A DNA stretch of 64,000 bases from Isoetes taiwanensis (GCA_021234155.1 JAJEKV010000050.1:10052495-10116494); one strand, 5' to 3'. Positions 1-13,560 are shown, counted from the first letter of the stretch. Numbers and translations: made by a program. The notes: a model not told the origin generated them from the sequence alone.

Positions 1-570
1 TTACAGCCGCATTTTCCAAGCCCAACCTACTTATAGAGCCTATTCATACTTCATAGGATGACATGGTGGATACGTACTTTTGCTTTTTTGGAACATTTGT
101 GTGCTTTTGAAAAGTTTGTGCAAAAACAGAAGGTGATGAAAAATGAGAAGGTGCTGAAAAGTTTTTGCGGGTGCAAATATCGTTACCCTGGTTTTGGTGA
201 TTCCATCGCGGTGAATACTTTCTAATACGGAATCCGCGAACCCTCGACAGCGGGATCCGTTACGGAGGGCGTTGTCGTGTACGACAGTAATAGGGTGTAC
301 TATGGGACCGGATCACGACCACCATCCGAATACGTAAGTCCATCTGGCCGTCCAGGTTTTATACCGCCGGCCGAGAATCACATTTTGTAGTCTTAGTAGA
401 GACGAGAGAATCACTTGGCTTTCATTATTCCATGGGGCGGATCACCATCGAGAATAATCGAATATTCGGTAAAATTCAAATTTTTCACGTCTATTCTTTA
501 TTCTTGTGGAAGGTGTTCACCTAGTCGCGGCTATGGCGGCTTATAAGCGATAAGGCGCCTCTTCAATCTG
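1..570. other. No gene seen
   Basis: I see no coding potential or recognisable mobile element here. The phrase GGTGATTCCATCGCGG near 198 recurs in the minisatellite around 1720-1960, so the two stretches may share an origin. Confidence 0.4.
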
Positions 571-639
571 ATCAGCGGAGAAATTTTGGCATCGAATGTT
601 CTTGAAATGAGCCTCCAAACTTTAGAAAAGGGTATGGTT

Positions 640-740
640 TTGACAAATCGGCATGGGTTGTGAGGGGTTTATACGCGTTTCGACAAATCCGTGAAAGGGC
701 ATGGGTTGTGAGGGGTTTCGGCATGATTTCAATCCCAGGC
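640..740. repeat. Short minisatellite
   Basis: The phrase GGCATGGGTTGTGAGGGGTTT occurs twice, about 56 bp apart (near 651 and 698), with partial copies at both ends (GGTATGGTTTTGAC, GGGCATGGGATT). The short minus-strand reading frame across it is repetitive only because the DNA is, and I do not regard it as a gene. Confidence 0.6.
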
Positions 741-763
741 AAAAAGGGCATGGGATTACGCAA

Positions 764-1717
764 ATGTCACGGCATGGTTTTCATCGAGGTTTATGGTAGA
801 AAAACTGAACTTTGGTACATGCAGTCTTGAGTAGATGCTACATTCTTCGGTGGAGGCTAGATGTCCCTTTCTTTTCTACTTATTTTTCTTCACTCACGTA
901 GCTCAAATGGGGTGAATGCCTCCATAGCCATAGCACACAACACCTTATTCTCTCTCTTCCCTCTTCTTAGCCCTGTTTTTCTTTTTCAGCTTCCCTCCAG
1001 CTTGCTTCATCCCCCTTTTTGCGGATCTGTTTGATTATTCGGTCTACTTGGAGTTTTTTCTAAGCTTGATGATGCATTCACGGAGGAGGATTTCAATCAT
1101 ATATAAGAGCCTTAAAAGACTTGTTTTTGTCATTGGCGGTTACAATATTGAGCATGATGAATCTTTACGTACTGATAAGCGGGGATCATTTCTATATGTT
1201 AGATTTTACTTAATCCTGTTTGGTAGTAATGAAGGCGTGAGAAATATATATGTTTGGGTATTCTAGCATGAGAATGAGACTTGTGCGGTTTCTTGAGGTC
1301 TTGTAGTTGCATTTTATGTAAGTTCTTACTAAAATCACAAGCAATGGGTTATTTTGTCACATTCTGGATCACTTACTGGCTAGATTCGAGCAAAATTTTT
1401 TAAGTAGCATTGGCTCACAGGTGCTCTAAGTCGGTTTTATCTTGTTCTTGCTTGAAAATACCACTGTTCTTGTTTTTTTCTTGCTTTAAAGGCCATGGCA
1501 TTGCTGATATTGGCAAGGGGTTCAAATCCCATCCACAAAAGTGCAGGCGATTACATAGAATAACAATGAATGAGCACACAAAAATGGAGTAAGCGCAAGT
1601 TTATATTTTCTTCAATTCAATCCACCACCTTGCTTTTTACCTGCAGAAGCAAATGTAAGATATACTTTGAAATCTGCTTGCTTCATTTGCGAGAAATTGA
1701 AAATGCCAAACATTGGG
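764..1717. other. No gene seen
   Basis: AT-rich sequence with pyrimidine runs at about 940-1020. A GGTTCAAATCCC phrase at 1517-1530 matches a Pol III B-box, but no A-box or repeat structure accompanies it. No open frame resembles a known protein. Confidence 0.4.
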
Positions 1718-2062
1718 CTTCTCGGTGATTCCTTCAGGAATGATGCAGCAGCGGTGATTCCACGGGAGAGAATATTTCTCGCGGTGATTACGGGAGAGAA
1801 TATTTAAATTGGTGATTCCGCGGGGAGAATATTATGCGTGCAGCGGTGATTCCACGGGGAGAATATTATGCAGGTATCACGGTGATTCCACCGCGGGATC
1901 AATTCCATGTGATTAAAGTCGCGTAGAATAAAGGTTGGTGATTCCATCGCGGTATTTAGCGAGGCGTGGTCCGTAGGAAGGTATAAAATAGGAAGAACTG
2001 TCGGTGTCACGGATAGCAGGCGGTCACGGATAACGGGGCAGAGGTCACGGATAGCGGGGCAA
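1718..2062. repeat. Minisatellite, CGGTGATTCC family plus GGTCACGGATAGCGGGGCA run
   Basis: From about 1718 to 1960 the phrase CGGTGATTCC(A/G)CGGG(A)GAGAATATT recurs about seven times at irregular spacings of 25-50 bp. From 2015 to 2060 a second motif, GGTCACGGATAGCGGGGCA, occurs about three times. The decayed, irregular units suggest an old minisatellite. Confidence 0.75.
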
Positions 2063-4422
2063 GAGGGTTAGTGATTAAAGTTTCTGCGGTCTGGAATCAA
2101 CCAAAACGAGTGCTTGATATTTTCACCCAGTTTTTGCATCCTCCCATTTTCTCTCCATACCTCTTCATCACCTTCCCTTTTTGCATCACTCTCATGGTTC
2201 TCACTTTGGCATGCTAACATTCCAATCATAAACAATTGTATTATATGTCTTGCATACTTGGAGTGTATCTACCTGTGTACACGTCTTCTTCCCCACCTGG
2301 CAAATCAAATCTATGCTCCTTTTCTACAATATAACTTTATAAGAGACCATACAAACAAACAAAACTATGGAATGATATTATTAAATGCCTATACTCACAC
2401 GCTTATTTTGGTGTACGACTGCTAGGTTTATGTCTAGGTCAATAAAGACACAATCATGTACATAGCAACACTCATGTTTATATGGTCTATTCTCTGTTGG
2501 TTGTGCAATTACATGTATAATATTCTCTTTGTACAGTCACGAACATCATCTAGGGTGGCAATGAAGGAGGTGAAGGTTGTTGGTATAAGAAGTGGACTTT
2601 AGGCTCCCTCTTGTTGTGATCGGAAGCATTTCGAACAAAATTCGTTATGTATATTAGGCGTGCATTATTGAGCCATTGTCATTGAGTTATTAAGCCAAAT
2701 GACATCGTCTCTATATCATGTATATTTTGCTTCTTTACTACAAGATATTCTCAACCACATTCAAAAAATGGCAACTATGCGGTAGCCAATATAACTGTCC
2801 CACTCAAAAGTTGGTCTTTAAGATTGTTCCTCGAGTTCATATCTCTGTCTTTTGTATTTATGACTATCAAGTACTACTTTCTTGCGTGATTGACTTCAAA
2901 TGGCATAATCTTGGTTGTTGTCTCTTTTTGGAACTTCTCTAACAAGCCAACAAAATTACTTGCTATTTACTCAATTGCATGACCCAAACTGCATGAACGA
3001 GTTTAAATCTTGCATCTTAGATCAACACATAGACTATGTTGCATTCTCATATCACGCGACCTTTTGCCTTGCACTCTCAACACTATGATAAGAAGAATCA
3101 TCTCACAATATTTATACAATGCAACATCACATTCTACCAACCACATACTACCTAAAATATTTAAACCACAATATTGGTTATTGCATAACATGCTAACTTT
3201 CATTTAATCACCATAACACAGTTGATGAACCACTTAGAAACATAAACTATCACATTTGCCAAATTGCATACAACAAAGACAGAGTACGCTTACTCCTATT
3301 CAGTAAATCTAATAACCTGATTTAGAAGCCATTTCACTTTCTTCTACTTGTTGAAGAAAGACTAGATTCAGAAAAACCAAGATATTGAAACAATGGGATT
3401 AAGATTAAACTACAAGAGAGATTGAGTTCATAGATTATATAATGCAACTGTAGCATGTTTTTTTTTGTACTCTTTTCCCCAAAATCGACTTCAACTTATC
3501 TGGTGAAGCATTTTGTTTAGCATATTTGTAAAGTTGTCTGTAAGTATATCCGATGGCATTAAGGTCTAGTTTCGAATTGATTTGCACAATGAATCTAGAT
3601 TCTTGTGCAAATGGAATTTTGTGGAAATAAATTCTTCTCTTTTCTCCTCAACCCGTCAACAAGAGGAGGGGGAGGGAAAGATCGAAGTACTTGGACACGA
3701 GGCATGATAATTAAAATTTGCTTAATCAACCTGAATCTGCCATCATTATAACTACCTCTTTTGTAACTTTTGGCGGAACTCACCCATGCAAAAAATTCCA
3801 CATAGACAAAAATAACTTATATATATCTCCTGGCATGAACACCCATTTGTTGAAGTCCTTAGTTTGCTTGCCATACATGGTGACTTCTGCTAGAGGCAGG
3901 TAGCACTGAAGGAAAGAAACAATATTAGAACCAAAAGGCAAATGGCATCGCGGTGCCATTTCAAAGCTAGAACATTAAGTCAGTTAGTTACTGAAAGAAA
4001 GAAAGACTGTTTCATAATATGAAATATCTGATATTGAATAAACACCTACTACTTGGCACTATCCCATCTTCATAAATCATTGACATGAAATATAGAGTTC
4101 ACTACACATATGTACCTTTGCATTCTAGCCTCTATTGTTAGTGCTTCGATGAATTTTCATTTGGCGGGATATTGGATTTACCACCATACAATTTGGTTCT
4201 ATACATCATGATATGCATGCACTCACGCTAAAATTTACCACCTAAAAGGCACTTCCATTATAACACATTATGTTGATGTCCAATGTTCACTTTTATTAGT
4301 ACTAGTTAGGTACCCCGCGTTGCCTGCATAAGTACACATATAAGTTTGTTTCGAGCGTTAGAATTTACTATATAAGCATGATATTAGCTAATATCTAATA
4401 TGGAAAGACAATGCTGGACAAT
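2063..4422. other. AT-rich region without recognisable gene
   Basis: Open frames here are short and match nothing I recognise. A stretch at about 4130-4320 is repeated in inverted orientation at about 24485-24660, so at least that part is a dispersed repeat. Confidence 0.4.
4130..4320 (+). repeat. Dispersed repeat, copy 1 (inverted partner at 24485-24660)
   Basis: The stretch with GGGATATTGGATTTACCACC, the CATGATATGCATGCACTCAC phrase and TAAAATTTACCACCTAAAAG is found reverse-complemented at 24485-24660. Each copy lies within about 1 kb left of a copy of the 6 kb segmental duplication but in opposite orientation, so it is not simply part of that duplication. Confidence 0.65.
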
Positions 4423-6294
4423 AGGACATGAGATAAGAACGAGTATGAACAAGTTGAATATGAATGTTCAGGTAGTCAAAGGCAAAAAACAAAACAAGTA
4501 CACCCTTTTGGATGAAAACAAAAAGCATGTCCACAACTTTGGTAATGTAATTTCAGCAATTTGATTTTGAACTTATAGATTTGTTAGTTCGAGATGCCTC
4601 AGAGACCTAAATCTCTGATATTTAGCATGCGAGCCCGACAACTTGAGCAGCAACCTGCTCAAAGCAAGTCTGAGCAGGTTGAACAAAGCACATGCACTCT
4701 TAATATGTTGTAAAGCTGTATAGATCCTGTGGTGAAAAACCCTGCCGTTTTAACACTGCTGGATAGATACCTGGTATATGCTGCCAGCGGTGCAAAGAGT
4801 ATGGTTGGAGCTTGTTGTATACTTTGAGTAGGAAGCTAAAGGGTTCTATATAAACTTGCCACAGATTATTTACACCTCCAGTCTTTTCTCCAAGGAGCCT
4901 TGACCCACCAACAATTCCTAGGACCCACATTTGCCTGAATTTATGCACCATGCTCCAGCTCAAAAGACTAGCAATAAATAATTATAAGTAGATCCTATTT
5001 TAAAACCAAAGCATTTTGCATATATTTAGTCCTATAGAGAATTTTAACTGTATAATTGCATAAAGTATATCTTGCCAAAGACTCTATTTCATAGCACCCA
5101 TAAACTAATATTTTCCGGGGCATAATATATATACCATTTTCAAGCCAATCTTTTGGCTTCAAATTCCTCGATTTATCATATACCAAAACGTATAGGCATT
5201 ACATCATAAACGTGTATTACTGTTGCATAATATATACTCCATGACTTTAAGAATAAAAGGTGAGGTGGATTTGACCACCAAACCTTCATTTTAAGTATTA
5301 TATACATTGACCATGGCTGTTGAAGCAATTCTGTGCTTTGGTTGGGGTTAACGGCCTACAGATATAATAACAGTAGAAGCAAAAAGCAAGGTGGTTCTCA
5401 AAACCCTAACGAAGTATGAGATCTTTCTAACTGTTACAGTATCTACTCCTCAACATAAAAGACCTCAATGCTCCAAACACTTCTATATATTCCCCCAAAT
5501 GTTCACATAGTATTGCTGCACATGATCATCCACAAACATGCTCTCTAGATTTTGGACTACTATGAAACTTCTTGTGTATGACCTTAGCCTTCCTTAGCTA
5601 TATGAATCCTGCACAAAGGCTCCACAAGACTATGTATGCTACATGGGCCGGGACTCTATAGAAGAAAATAGGCTCTATGGGTTTTATAGACCAGGCTTTG
5701 CTGGGCGATTGGGCATGGATACATTCCGAAACTGAGCTGTATGGCCGCAGTTTCACTTAGCCGCAGTTTCAATTTCATGGGAATAATTCGAAGTTGAGCC
5801 CACTTTAATGAATATATGATCTCTACAGAACAAATCAGCGAAAAGCGCAAACCTGGAAGCATAACAGTTGAGAATCTTACATTGGCAATGCAGCTGAAGC
5901 TATTCCACTTCATTTGCGGCATGGATTGGCGGCTGCAAGAAAAACAGGTATGACTCGATTTCAATCCAAAAACAAACGGCAAGCTTTAGGAATTGGGTCA
6001 ACGTACTTTTCTCCTTCTCTTCGCTTGGAACTGGCCGTATTCGAATTCCGTCGTTTTATGCTTGAACGTGGGGTTGGAGTTCCCAATGCGGTCACGTTTA
6101 AACCAGTCTAATCAAAAAAAATCCGGTTAAGTTTAAGCCAGCCCCTAATTTGAAAAAATCTGCAGTTAGTTCAGAAGAATGGCGGCTGGATTTCGTGGAG
6201 GAGGCCTACTTCGAATAGGAGCCCTTTCGTGGATAACAAAATAAACTGCAAACAGTTCGGCTGACTTTAACAGCTGAAGCCTTCCTGGTCGGCT

Positions 6295-6480
6295 AGTATG
6301 GCTGTAGATTTTTTGGACCTTTCAAGTTTTCCTGTATGAATTTTTATGTGGAGTTACCTTCAAAGGCAGATCACGAACGGATGGTTTTCGACGATATATT
6401 TTCAAAGCATCAATTTCCTGGCCCTCTCTAAGCTTTTGAGGTGGGGAGATAGCAATAAAAGATCACAGTTCATCTCTTGG
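6295..6480 (+). pseudogene. AGC kinase fragment (subdomain IX-XI relic), left copy
   Basis: The stretch reading GTATGGCTGTAGATTTTTTGG through the 'VTPFKG'-like region to the 'SKLL.RDS.KR'-like region matches the C-lobe of the intact kinase (its coordinates about 28980-29170). It lies upstream of, and separate from, the complete kinase copy. It is shifted in frame and lacks the rest of the kinase. The same relic is present at the same relative position in the right duplication copy, so it arose before the duplication. Confidence 0.7.
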
Positions 6481-6626
6481 GTTTTTTGCTTAAAGTTTAT
6501 GATCTGCAAGGACAATTTGGTCCTCATCTTGGGCAGTTCCTGATCAGGAGGTCCGGCTTATTGATTCAGAAACTTGTTCTGGAGAATTAATACGGATTCA
6601 TAAAATTTGTAATTAAGGTGGATTCA

Positions 6627-8171
6627 ATGCCTCCACATGTTAGAAAATGATGCATGTATGTATCAAAACCGGATTTCCGAAAAATATAGCAGCTATGGAT
6701 ACAACTGGTTCAGGCTACACAGAATACAATGTAAGAGCGGTTCAAAGCATGTAGTGTGGGCACTATGTCTTTCTTTGCAGTAGTAAAGCACCAATGAGCC
6801 GGTTGCTTTGAAGGTGATAAACAAGAAGATAGTGGAAGAAGAAGGGGCAGTGGCTACCGCGTCTAAGAAAGAATATTCTAGCTTCTCTTCGCCATCCTTT
6901 TTTGCCATCTCTAAAAGCTCATTTTGAGACTCAGAATTATATCTACTTGGTCATGACCTGTGCCTGGGAGGATTTAAATCTTCTAAGGCAGAAGCAAGCT
7001 GGGAAGAGATTTTCCAGATCTGCTGCATCCGTAAGTATTCTTTACTTGCCGTGAAGCTTGATGTAGATGCTAGAGTAGATACAAACTAATTTGTTATTGA
7101 GCTTCCTTCGATCTGCAGAAAATTTTCCGTCTTTTGTTCATAAACATGACAGTAATTTCATTCATTGTTTGCAGATTCTACGCAGCAGAGGTTTTATTGG
7201 CTCTTGGTATCTGCACAAGCATGGGAATTATGTATAGGGATCTCAAGCCGGAAAATGTGCTGATCAAGAAGATGGGCATATAATGTTAACAGTTTGATTT
7301 GCTCTGAAAGTGGAAAGCAAGGCCAGAGGTACTAAAAAGAAGAAACAAAAAGAAAGCATAAAGAGGATTCGTCCACAAAAAGGGGTCCTTACTTGAACTT
7401 AAACATAGGGAATTGCACCGAAAGCATGGCCAAAGTTATTCCGCCATCTACAAGAGGCAACAGAGGATATTTCCTTCCAGCCTCTGAAGTTAATGGCAAG
7501 AAGAACCAGATGGCCTTTCCAATGCACGGCACAACAATTTTTTACGTCATCATTCTAACTCTTTTTGTAGTGCTAGAAGACTATGTTGCCCCGAGATTAT
7601 AGGGGATCGGTGTGAGTATGGCTTAGCGATTTTTGGACCTTTGGCGTTTTCCTGTGAATTATTATATGGAGTTACCTTCAAGGCAGATCAAAAATTTGAT
7701 ACTTTCTGCAATATAAGTTCAAAGTCCAGTATTTCCTGGCCCTAACTTAGCCCTGCCACAGTCTTATCTCTAAGCTTTGGTGAGGGTGGCGCAGAGGATT
7801 GGGCAGTAAGGGTGGAGCAGGAAATCAAGGCTCAATCCTTTCAAGGGAATGTTAAGTGGGATTCTTTGCATCTTGTGTCAAGGCCTCCTTTCTTGCCTTC
7901 TTTGAATCTGAGGTTTTTAAAGGAGTTGTTTGTTGATGATCATGTACAAGAAACAAAGAACGTCTGATCATGGCGCAGATCAATGACATTTGGTTCCGGA
8001 AGGCTGTTTATGGAAGAAGATCAGTTTGTCCAAGTTTTGTTTCATCAGATATGGGAAGCTCAGGACTAACTGATGTTTTCTCAGAAAGAGGCATGACGGT
8101 TCTAGCCAGGAAGCTTCTACAACAGAAGACCTGAGGAAGAAATGAAAGAAGAAGTTTTTGAAGGATTCTAA
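6627..8171 (+). pseudogene. AGC VIII kinase pseudogene (decayed copy of the 27988-29544 gene)
   Basis: This is the left-hand counterpart of the intact kinase, with the same order of blocks: start region, glycine loop, intron with a GTAAGT donor near 7030 and TTTGCAG acceptor near 7175, the [10 protein letters not shown] catalytic loop near 7225-7260, the activation-segment insert, and the VFEGF C-terminus. It cannot encode the protein. ATG 6627 is followed by an in-frame TGA at codon 8 (GTTAGAAAATGA), and a TAG falls in the glycine-loop region near 6752. There are frameshifts after the catalytic loop and in the DFD region, and the C-lobe block near 7610-7760 is scrambled by deletions. The reading is clear because the paralogue is intact. 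Transcription with a regulatory RNA role cannot be excluded. Confidence 0.9.
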
Positions 8172-10237
8172 AGTTCAGTACATGTACAGTAAACAGTTAG
8201 AAAGATCTCATTCTTTTAGGGTTTGAGAATCAGCTCAGACCATTGTAGAGACGACCTTGCTTTTTTTTTTTTTCCACTGTATCATATCTCAATGAAAACT
8301 TGAAGGCTGCTAACCTGAAAGAAAAGAACCTTTTTAGCTTCTTCAAACGTATATTCAGAGATTTTGTCGGCTCTCTCATAGACTTGTATGAGTGGTTCAA
8401 ACAGCCATGGAAAATGTATATATTGCCTCAAGTACAGCTTTTGGTTTTAATCCACCTCACTTGAAGCCATGGACTAGAACCAAAAGCGATGTATATATTA
8501 TACAAAACTAATGCGGGCTTATGATGTAATCCACTTATTTTTGGTATTTCGAGGAACCTTGAGCTAAAGAATATTTGAAGCTAGTATATTTATAGCTGAA
8601 ATTATTGGTTTGCCTGTTTTGCTATGAATAGTTCTTTTTAAAGGTATAGTTTATACTATTTATTGGCGCGTTTTGATGCTTCAATATAGAAAATTCTATT
8701 GGAAGTGTTCAGATTAAGTTTGAATATAAATGTAAGAAAATGTTGATTTGGTTGGTTGCGAAATTGCCATAGGATCTAAGTATACTGGTTTACTGCTGGG
8801 ATTTTTGCTAGATTCTTGGGCATAAAAATGATGCAGTGGGAAAAAGCTTGCAGGTGGGGGGCTTTGAATAAGCGCGTTGGTCCTTTTTTGGTTCCTTCAA
8901 GGCTGAGGCAAGAAGACAGTAACAATCACGTTTTTAAAATCAAAATTCCTCTACTCCCAATTTTAATGCACCAGTGGACTACTCCCAAATGCATACGGCG
9001 ATTTCCTCATTCTTACAGTGCTAGCTCAGTATATACAGGTATTTAAACTTGCCACCGCTTCATCCGGCAGTGTTATCACGTTTGCACTTTGGTCAACCTG
9101 TTCAGACGTGTTTGACCAGGTTTTAACTCAAGTTAATCAAACTTGGTTTGCTAAATATTAGTATTTAGGCCTTAGTAAAGGTTGCTGGAACTTCCTTGTC
9201 AAATTTGCGAACTCAAGCAAATTGCTGAAAGTGTTTTGTCAAATTATATCTGAATATATTTTTATGGTGGTTTAAGCTGAGATTGCTCGTGTCAACATCG
9301 TTTGTTACTCATAAAAGAAAGCTTTGGTAAGATATGCTCTGGATTAACTCGTGACTTTGGTCCTTTACAAAATCATGTGTTGGTCTTTCTAGATATGCAA
9401 GCAATAGTACAAGCGAAACTGGCAGACGGGTGGAAGGACATAGCTTCCCATATTTGTCATTTTGACTAACCAAAGGGGGCGACGGCAGGAACCTTATCAC
9501 GTTATAACCACGGGCATATCATGAGTATATACGTGTCTTTGACGTTATGCCCAAAAATTACACGGCATTTTTGGACTTAGCGGATTTTTGTCATTTAAAA
9601 TTTTGGCTGCGTACTGCGTCCGACATTTATTGCGATGGCAAAAGGGGTCCCATACCACTCCTGTTTATTTTTTGCTGAAACTAGGTTATGTGCATTCAAC
9701 GCGTTCATACACATTTCTCCCTCTTGACGCATATTCCACAATGTTGCATCATATTTCCTGATGCTCTTTCACTATATCACATCCTCTTTTTACATTTAGC
9801 TACTATTGCCATACTTGAGCCCCCTAAATATTAGCCGCCGCATGTTTTGAACCATGGGTATATCTCATAAGTAAATATTAACCATCGTCATTTTAAACCC
9901 GCGGGTATATCATGTACATTTTATCAAGTGGGTAATATCAAGGGTCTTTGACATGTTATAAATTTACATCTTGACATGTTTAAATCACATCATAAAAATC
10001 TGTGGCATTTTTATTAGCGGATTCTTTGCAATTTAGGACCGTTAAACACGACCGTATCCCATATTGTTATGGCATTGTTCATACCTCTCATGTATAGGCA
10101 TTCCAAATGCCGATTATACAAAGTGACAACTCCATTTGGTGGCATATTGAATTTCTTGCCATACCATATGTTTTACACCACATCATGATCTCTACAAGCA
10201 CTTGCCTTTAAAGAGTTCGACATGAAGAGCATATCAC
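8172..10237. other. 3' flank of kinase pseudogene, duplicated
   Basis: Non-coding sequence colinear with 29545-31590. Short frames here (for example 8816-9046) are not conserved as open frames in the partner copy, so I do not call them genes. Confidence 0.6.
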
Positions 10238-13060
10238 CCTATGCTTATGTTTGGCTCGTCGGGGACGTCTGCCATCGGTATTGCGGGGATTGAATTAGAG
10301 GCAAGCTTTGCATTTTAGGTCGGCGCTGTAGGTCATCGGCTTGTAATCGCGTCAAGCTGCGGCATCCGAGAGGCCCCATTGCTGCTCGCTTCACGGTACG
10401 CCACTCTACTCACGCCACCGTGCCGTCGCACCTCCTGCTCATTTGCTCCGGTGTTCCGCGCAGCTGCTTTCGAGCCACGCGTACTTTGCCTCCCCTCCCC
10501 CACCCCTCCCCGTGGCGGAATAGATGGCGTCGTCTACATCAAATGCCAACATATAGAGGCAGGTACCTCGGATGGTATCTTGGAGATTGTCGGGCTTCCC
10601 TTGGCGAGAAAGGAGAGTCTACGACTCTACTGCGTGAGATATGGATCTCATTTCCTCATGGAAAATGGGAACATCACGAGAACCTGACTGCCAAACCTCC
10701 GCAGGCTATACGCATTTCACCGGTCTTCCAGCGAATTACCTGCGAACGCGAGGGCGGGGGATTGCCTCTTCATCACGTCTTGACCTTAGAGCGGTCGATC
10801 TCGTTGCACAAAGCAGAGCCAGTCTGTCGCTGCTTGTGGGTCGCGGCGTCTTGCCCGATCATGGCATTGGCGGCATCCCACTCTTCGCGGGAGGCATACT
10901 GCGCTTTCCCGCATCGCGAGCAGCACATAACACTCATTGAGTATGGATATATTAAAACCACTAATACGTCATATGATGACATCTGGCCCATTATAACCAG
11001 TTAGACGAGTCATGTTGTTGGAACTTTAATGCATAGACGGAAGTCGAAGCAGTCCCAAAATTTGAGAACTGGCGAGGACATCTTGTAGTTGAACCTTGCA
11101 GGAGGTGGCTTGGGGTCAAGGGGCCTCCATCGGGATGACAATATATTTCACGCTATGGCGGTGATTGTTATTCTTTGGGTAGTATCTTTGACACAGTTGT
11201 CCTAATCGGTTAGCCTGATAGCCATCTTCAGTACGTACACTTGTAGATAGGAAGACCAAAGGCGGTGTGGTGGATTACTTGTTGGTGAGAGCAGGATCAC
11301 TTTTGGTTACACCCATTTTCCATTGGAGCAGAGACACTCGGACGAAGAAGTGGATTCAAACCACCAACCCACATTCTTGCATAGCCGATGGCGGGCTCCG
11401 TGCATCCATTTTCAAACGCCCGGTGCCACGGCTACAGCGTGAAGTATGGCCGTGCGGGGATACTTGACATGATACAGCCGGGATCGCACCAGCTCCCCAC
11501 TGCCGGCTGACAATGCATTGGTGACTCACCTACTTCGGCAATTTCTTGAAGATGCTTTGGGAGGAGGCCACTCCCGCGAGGAGAACCTCGGCTACCCGCC
11601 TTCCCACGCAGCGGATGGTTGGAGTGATGAGTCTTGGGGCCGAATCTTTTGAGCAGAGTTATTAATCCCACCTCAGCCCACGCGAGGCCATCGATTGATA
11701 TTGCTCCTTCCTCGAGAAGAAAAAGCGGGATACCTCATGAGAGCACATATGAGATGTTGATCTCTTGGATGGCATCTAAGACTTGATACGGAGAAGGTAT
11801 TGAGCAAAGGTTAATACTGACCCACCGGGAACATCACCTGGGCAATGGAGTGCAGTACTTGCAGCGGCTTTACGATAAAGCTCGGGGCAGGGCACAGTAC
11901 CTCCGCAGATAGGCGGCTCGGTCATTCTTGAGGAGGGAATGTCATCATGGGCACATAGCGCTAGCTAATGGGAAGGCAGAGATTTAGATGGCGTACGAGT
12001 GGAACTTACGAAGAAATTTGAACCTCTTCAGCGGTACGCCATACGGCACTATTCGTAAAAGCATTGCTGAGGCTTCCTCGTGGTGGACACTAGTGAGTTA
12101 TTACCCATCACAGTTTGCTTTGCATTTCTTCATGAAGTCGAGTATTGTCATATCTCCATCTATACATATCGTTCTTTGTTAGATTTACAATTCGATATGA
12201 TGTTTCCTTGAATGTTCTCATCTTTGTCCTTGCTTGATATGACCTCTCTAGTAACATCTGATGCTCCATCAGCCATCCTATGAGGAAATCCCATTAAAAC
12301 GGTGACCTACGTATGGGCCTCCATCTACCCAGCTCTTGGGATGGCCAGTCGCAGAAAAGGGTGAGGGAGGGTGTCTTGCGCCCATCACTATGGGCTCTAA
12401 CGCGGCCTAAGTAACATAACTACATCATGCTTGGCGATAAATAACAACAATCAACACAAGGGCCTGATCCTTTCATAGATCCACGGATACATGAATACAT
12501 CATCACTAATAGAACTCTACGTTTCGGACTCATGGGAAGTAGGTACGTAATTTGGGATCTCAAACTATAATTAAAATTTGAGATTAGCGGCAAACTTTGG
12601 GCGGCGTAGACAATGGCTAAGGTTGACCACTCTATCGCCCTCATGTGCATACTACGGATGGACTAAATCTGGCTCGCCATGGCTCTTTGGAAGCGCAATC
12701 TCTTGGTATCATCAGTAAGGACTGCCGGTTGCATCTCCCGTGCGATGAGGTAGGAAGGGTTGCATCTCCCCCCTTTCTAGAGTGCAATGGCTCCATAAAG
12801 CGGCTATAGGATCATGGTGACACATATCAGCTACTGGCCCAGACTCTCCCAAATTAAGAGCCCAGGGGACGGCACACAAAACTCTTGAGGTGAGGGCAAC
12901 ACTATTGACCGGAAGTATGGACTCATCTGGGGATAGGTTAAATGCATTATGGAAACTATTTTTGAGACGTATAAAGGGTACAAAAATCATTATTTTTTGG
13001 AAAATAGTATTTTTAATATTATCTCAGCCGTAGGAAAAAAAAAAGTTTAAGCATTAAAGC
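10238..13060. other. Unassigned, patchy GC-rich region
   Basis: 10300-11000 and 11260-11700 are more GC-rich than their surroundings and hold several overlapping open frames (the longest, 10420-11004, is 194 codons). None shows a motif I recognise, and the overlap of three frames suggests composition rather than coding. Eroded transposon or captured gene sequence is possible. Confidence 0.3.
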
Positions 13061-13079
13061 GAAACTACATTTAAACTTA

Positions 13080-13560
13080 AGAACTTTCTTTGGCGAAATT
13101 ACGAGATTTTAAACACGGCCCTCGCCCGACTTTCAGCGTAAAGCGAAAGCCTTATCCAGCTTCTGGCGGCTCTTTTCAGCGTGTGAAGTATAAGGACCAA
13201 ACTACAGCGAGAGCTTTTTTGTTCGGCGTGGGCATTCTTTGCGTTTAAACTGCGAAGGTTACGGCGTGGCTGGCAATTTTAAGCTGCAGCGAAGTTTTCT
13301 ATATATTTCGAGGCTTCACGTGAAGTTAGGCATTTAAAGCTTGCGTAGGATGTTTGGCGTAAGCGGTCATTAAACTTCGCAGCGAAACTATTTACAGTTG
13401 GCGTAAGCGAAAATGCTGTTTAAACTACGGCGAACCCAGGACTTGATAAGCGAAGGTTGTTTTTTAAACTGCGAAGAGTTTTCGGCAGGAGATTTTTTGG
13501 CGTATTTTGGCGTGTCGCGTCGGTTGTCGCGATATCAAGCGAAAAATCACACGTGTGCGT
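13080..13560. repeat. Zone of repeated TTTAAACT and GCGAA motifs
   Basis: Within about 480 bp the motifs TTTAAACT / TTAAACT(T)(G)CG, GCGAAG/GCGAAA and GGCGTAAGCG recur many times (for example 13226-13260, 13358-13400, 13418-13475). Short degenerate motifs repeated at irregular spacing are characteristic of the subterminal regions of DNA transposons. I found no terminal inverted repeat, so the assignment is open. Confidence 0.45.

Larger units (their letters stand above)
4423..10237 (+). repeat. Segmental duplication, left copy (partner 25360-31590)
   Basis: Colinear similarity to the right copy starts at AGGACATGA (4423 and 25360) and fades after CATGAAGAGCA (10237; near 31570-31590 in the partner). 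It covers upstream DNA, a kinase fragment, a full kinase copy and about 2 kb downstream. Differences are substitutions plus many 1-5 bp indels. The left copy lacks a 130-140 bp internal tandem repeat and a roughly 250 bp insertion seen in the right copy. The partners lie about 21 kb apart in the same orientation. Confidence 0.9.

Noticed and set aside
10420-11004. 194-codon open frame as a gene
   Set aside because: Three overlapping frames are open in this GC-richer stretch, no motif is recognisable and no neighbour supports it.
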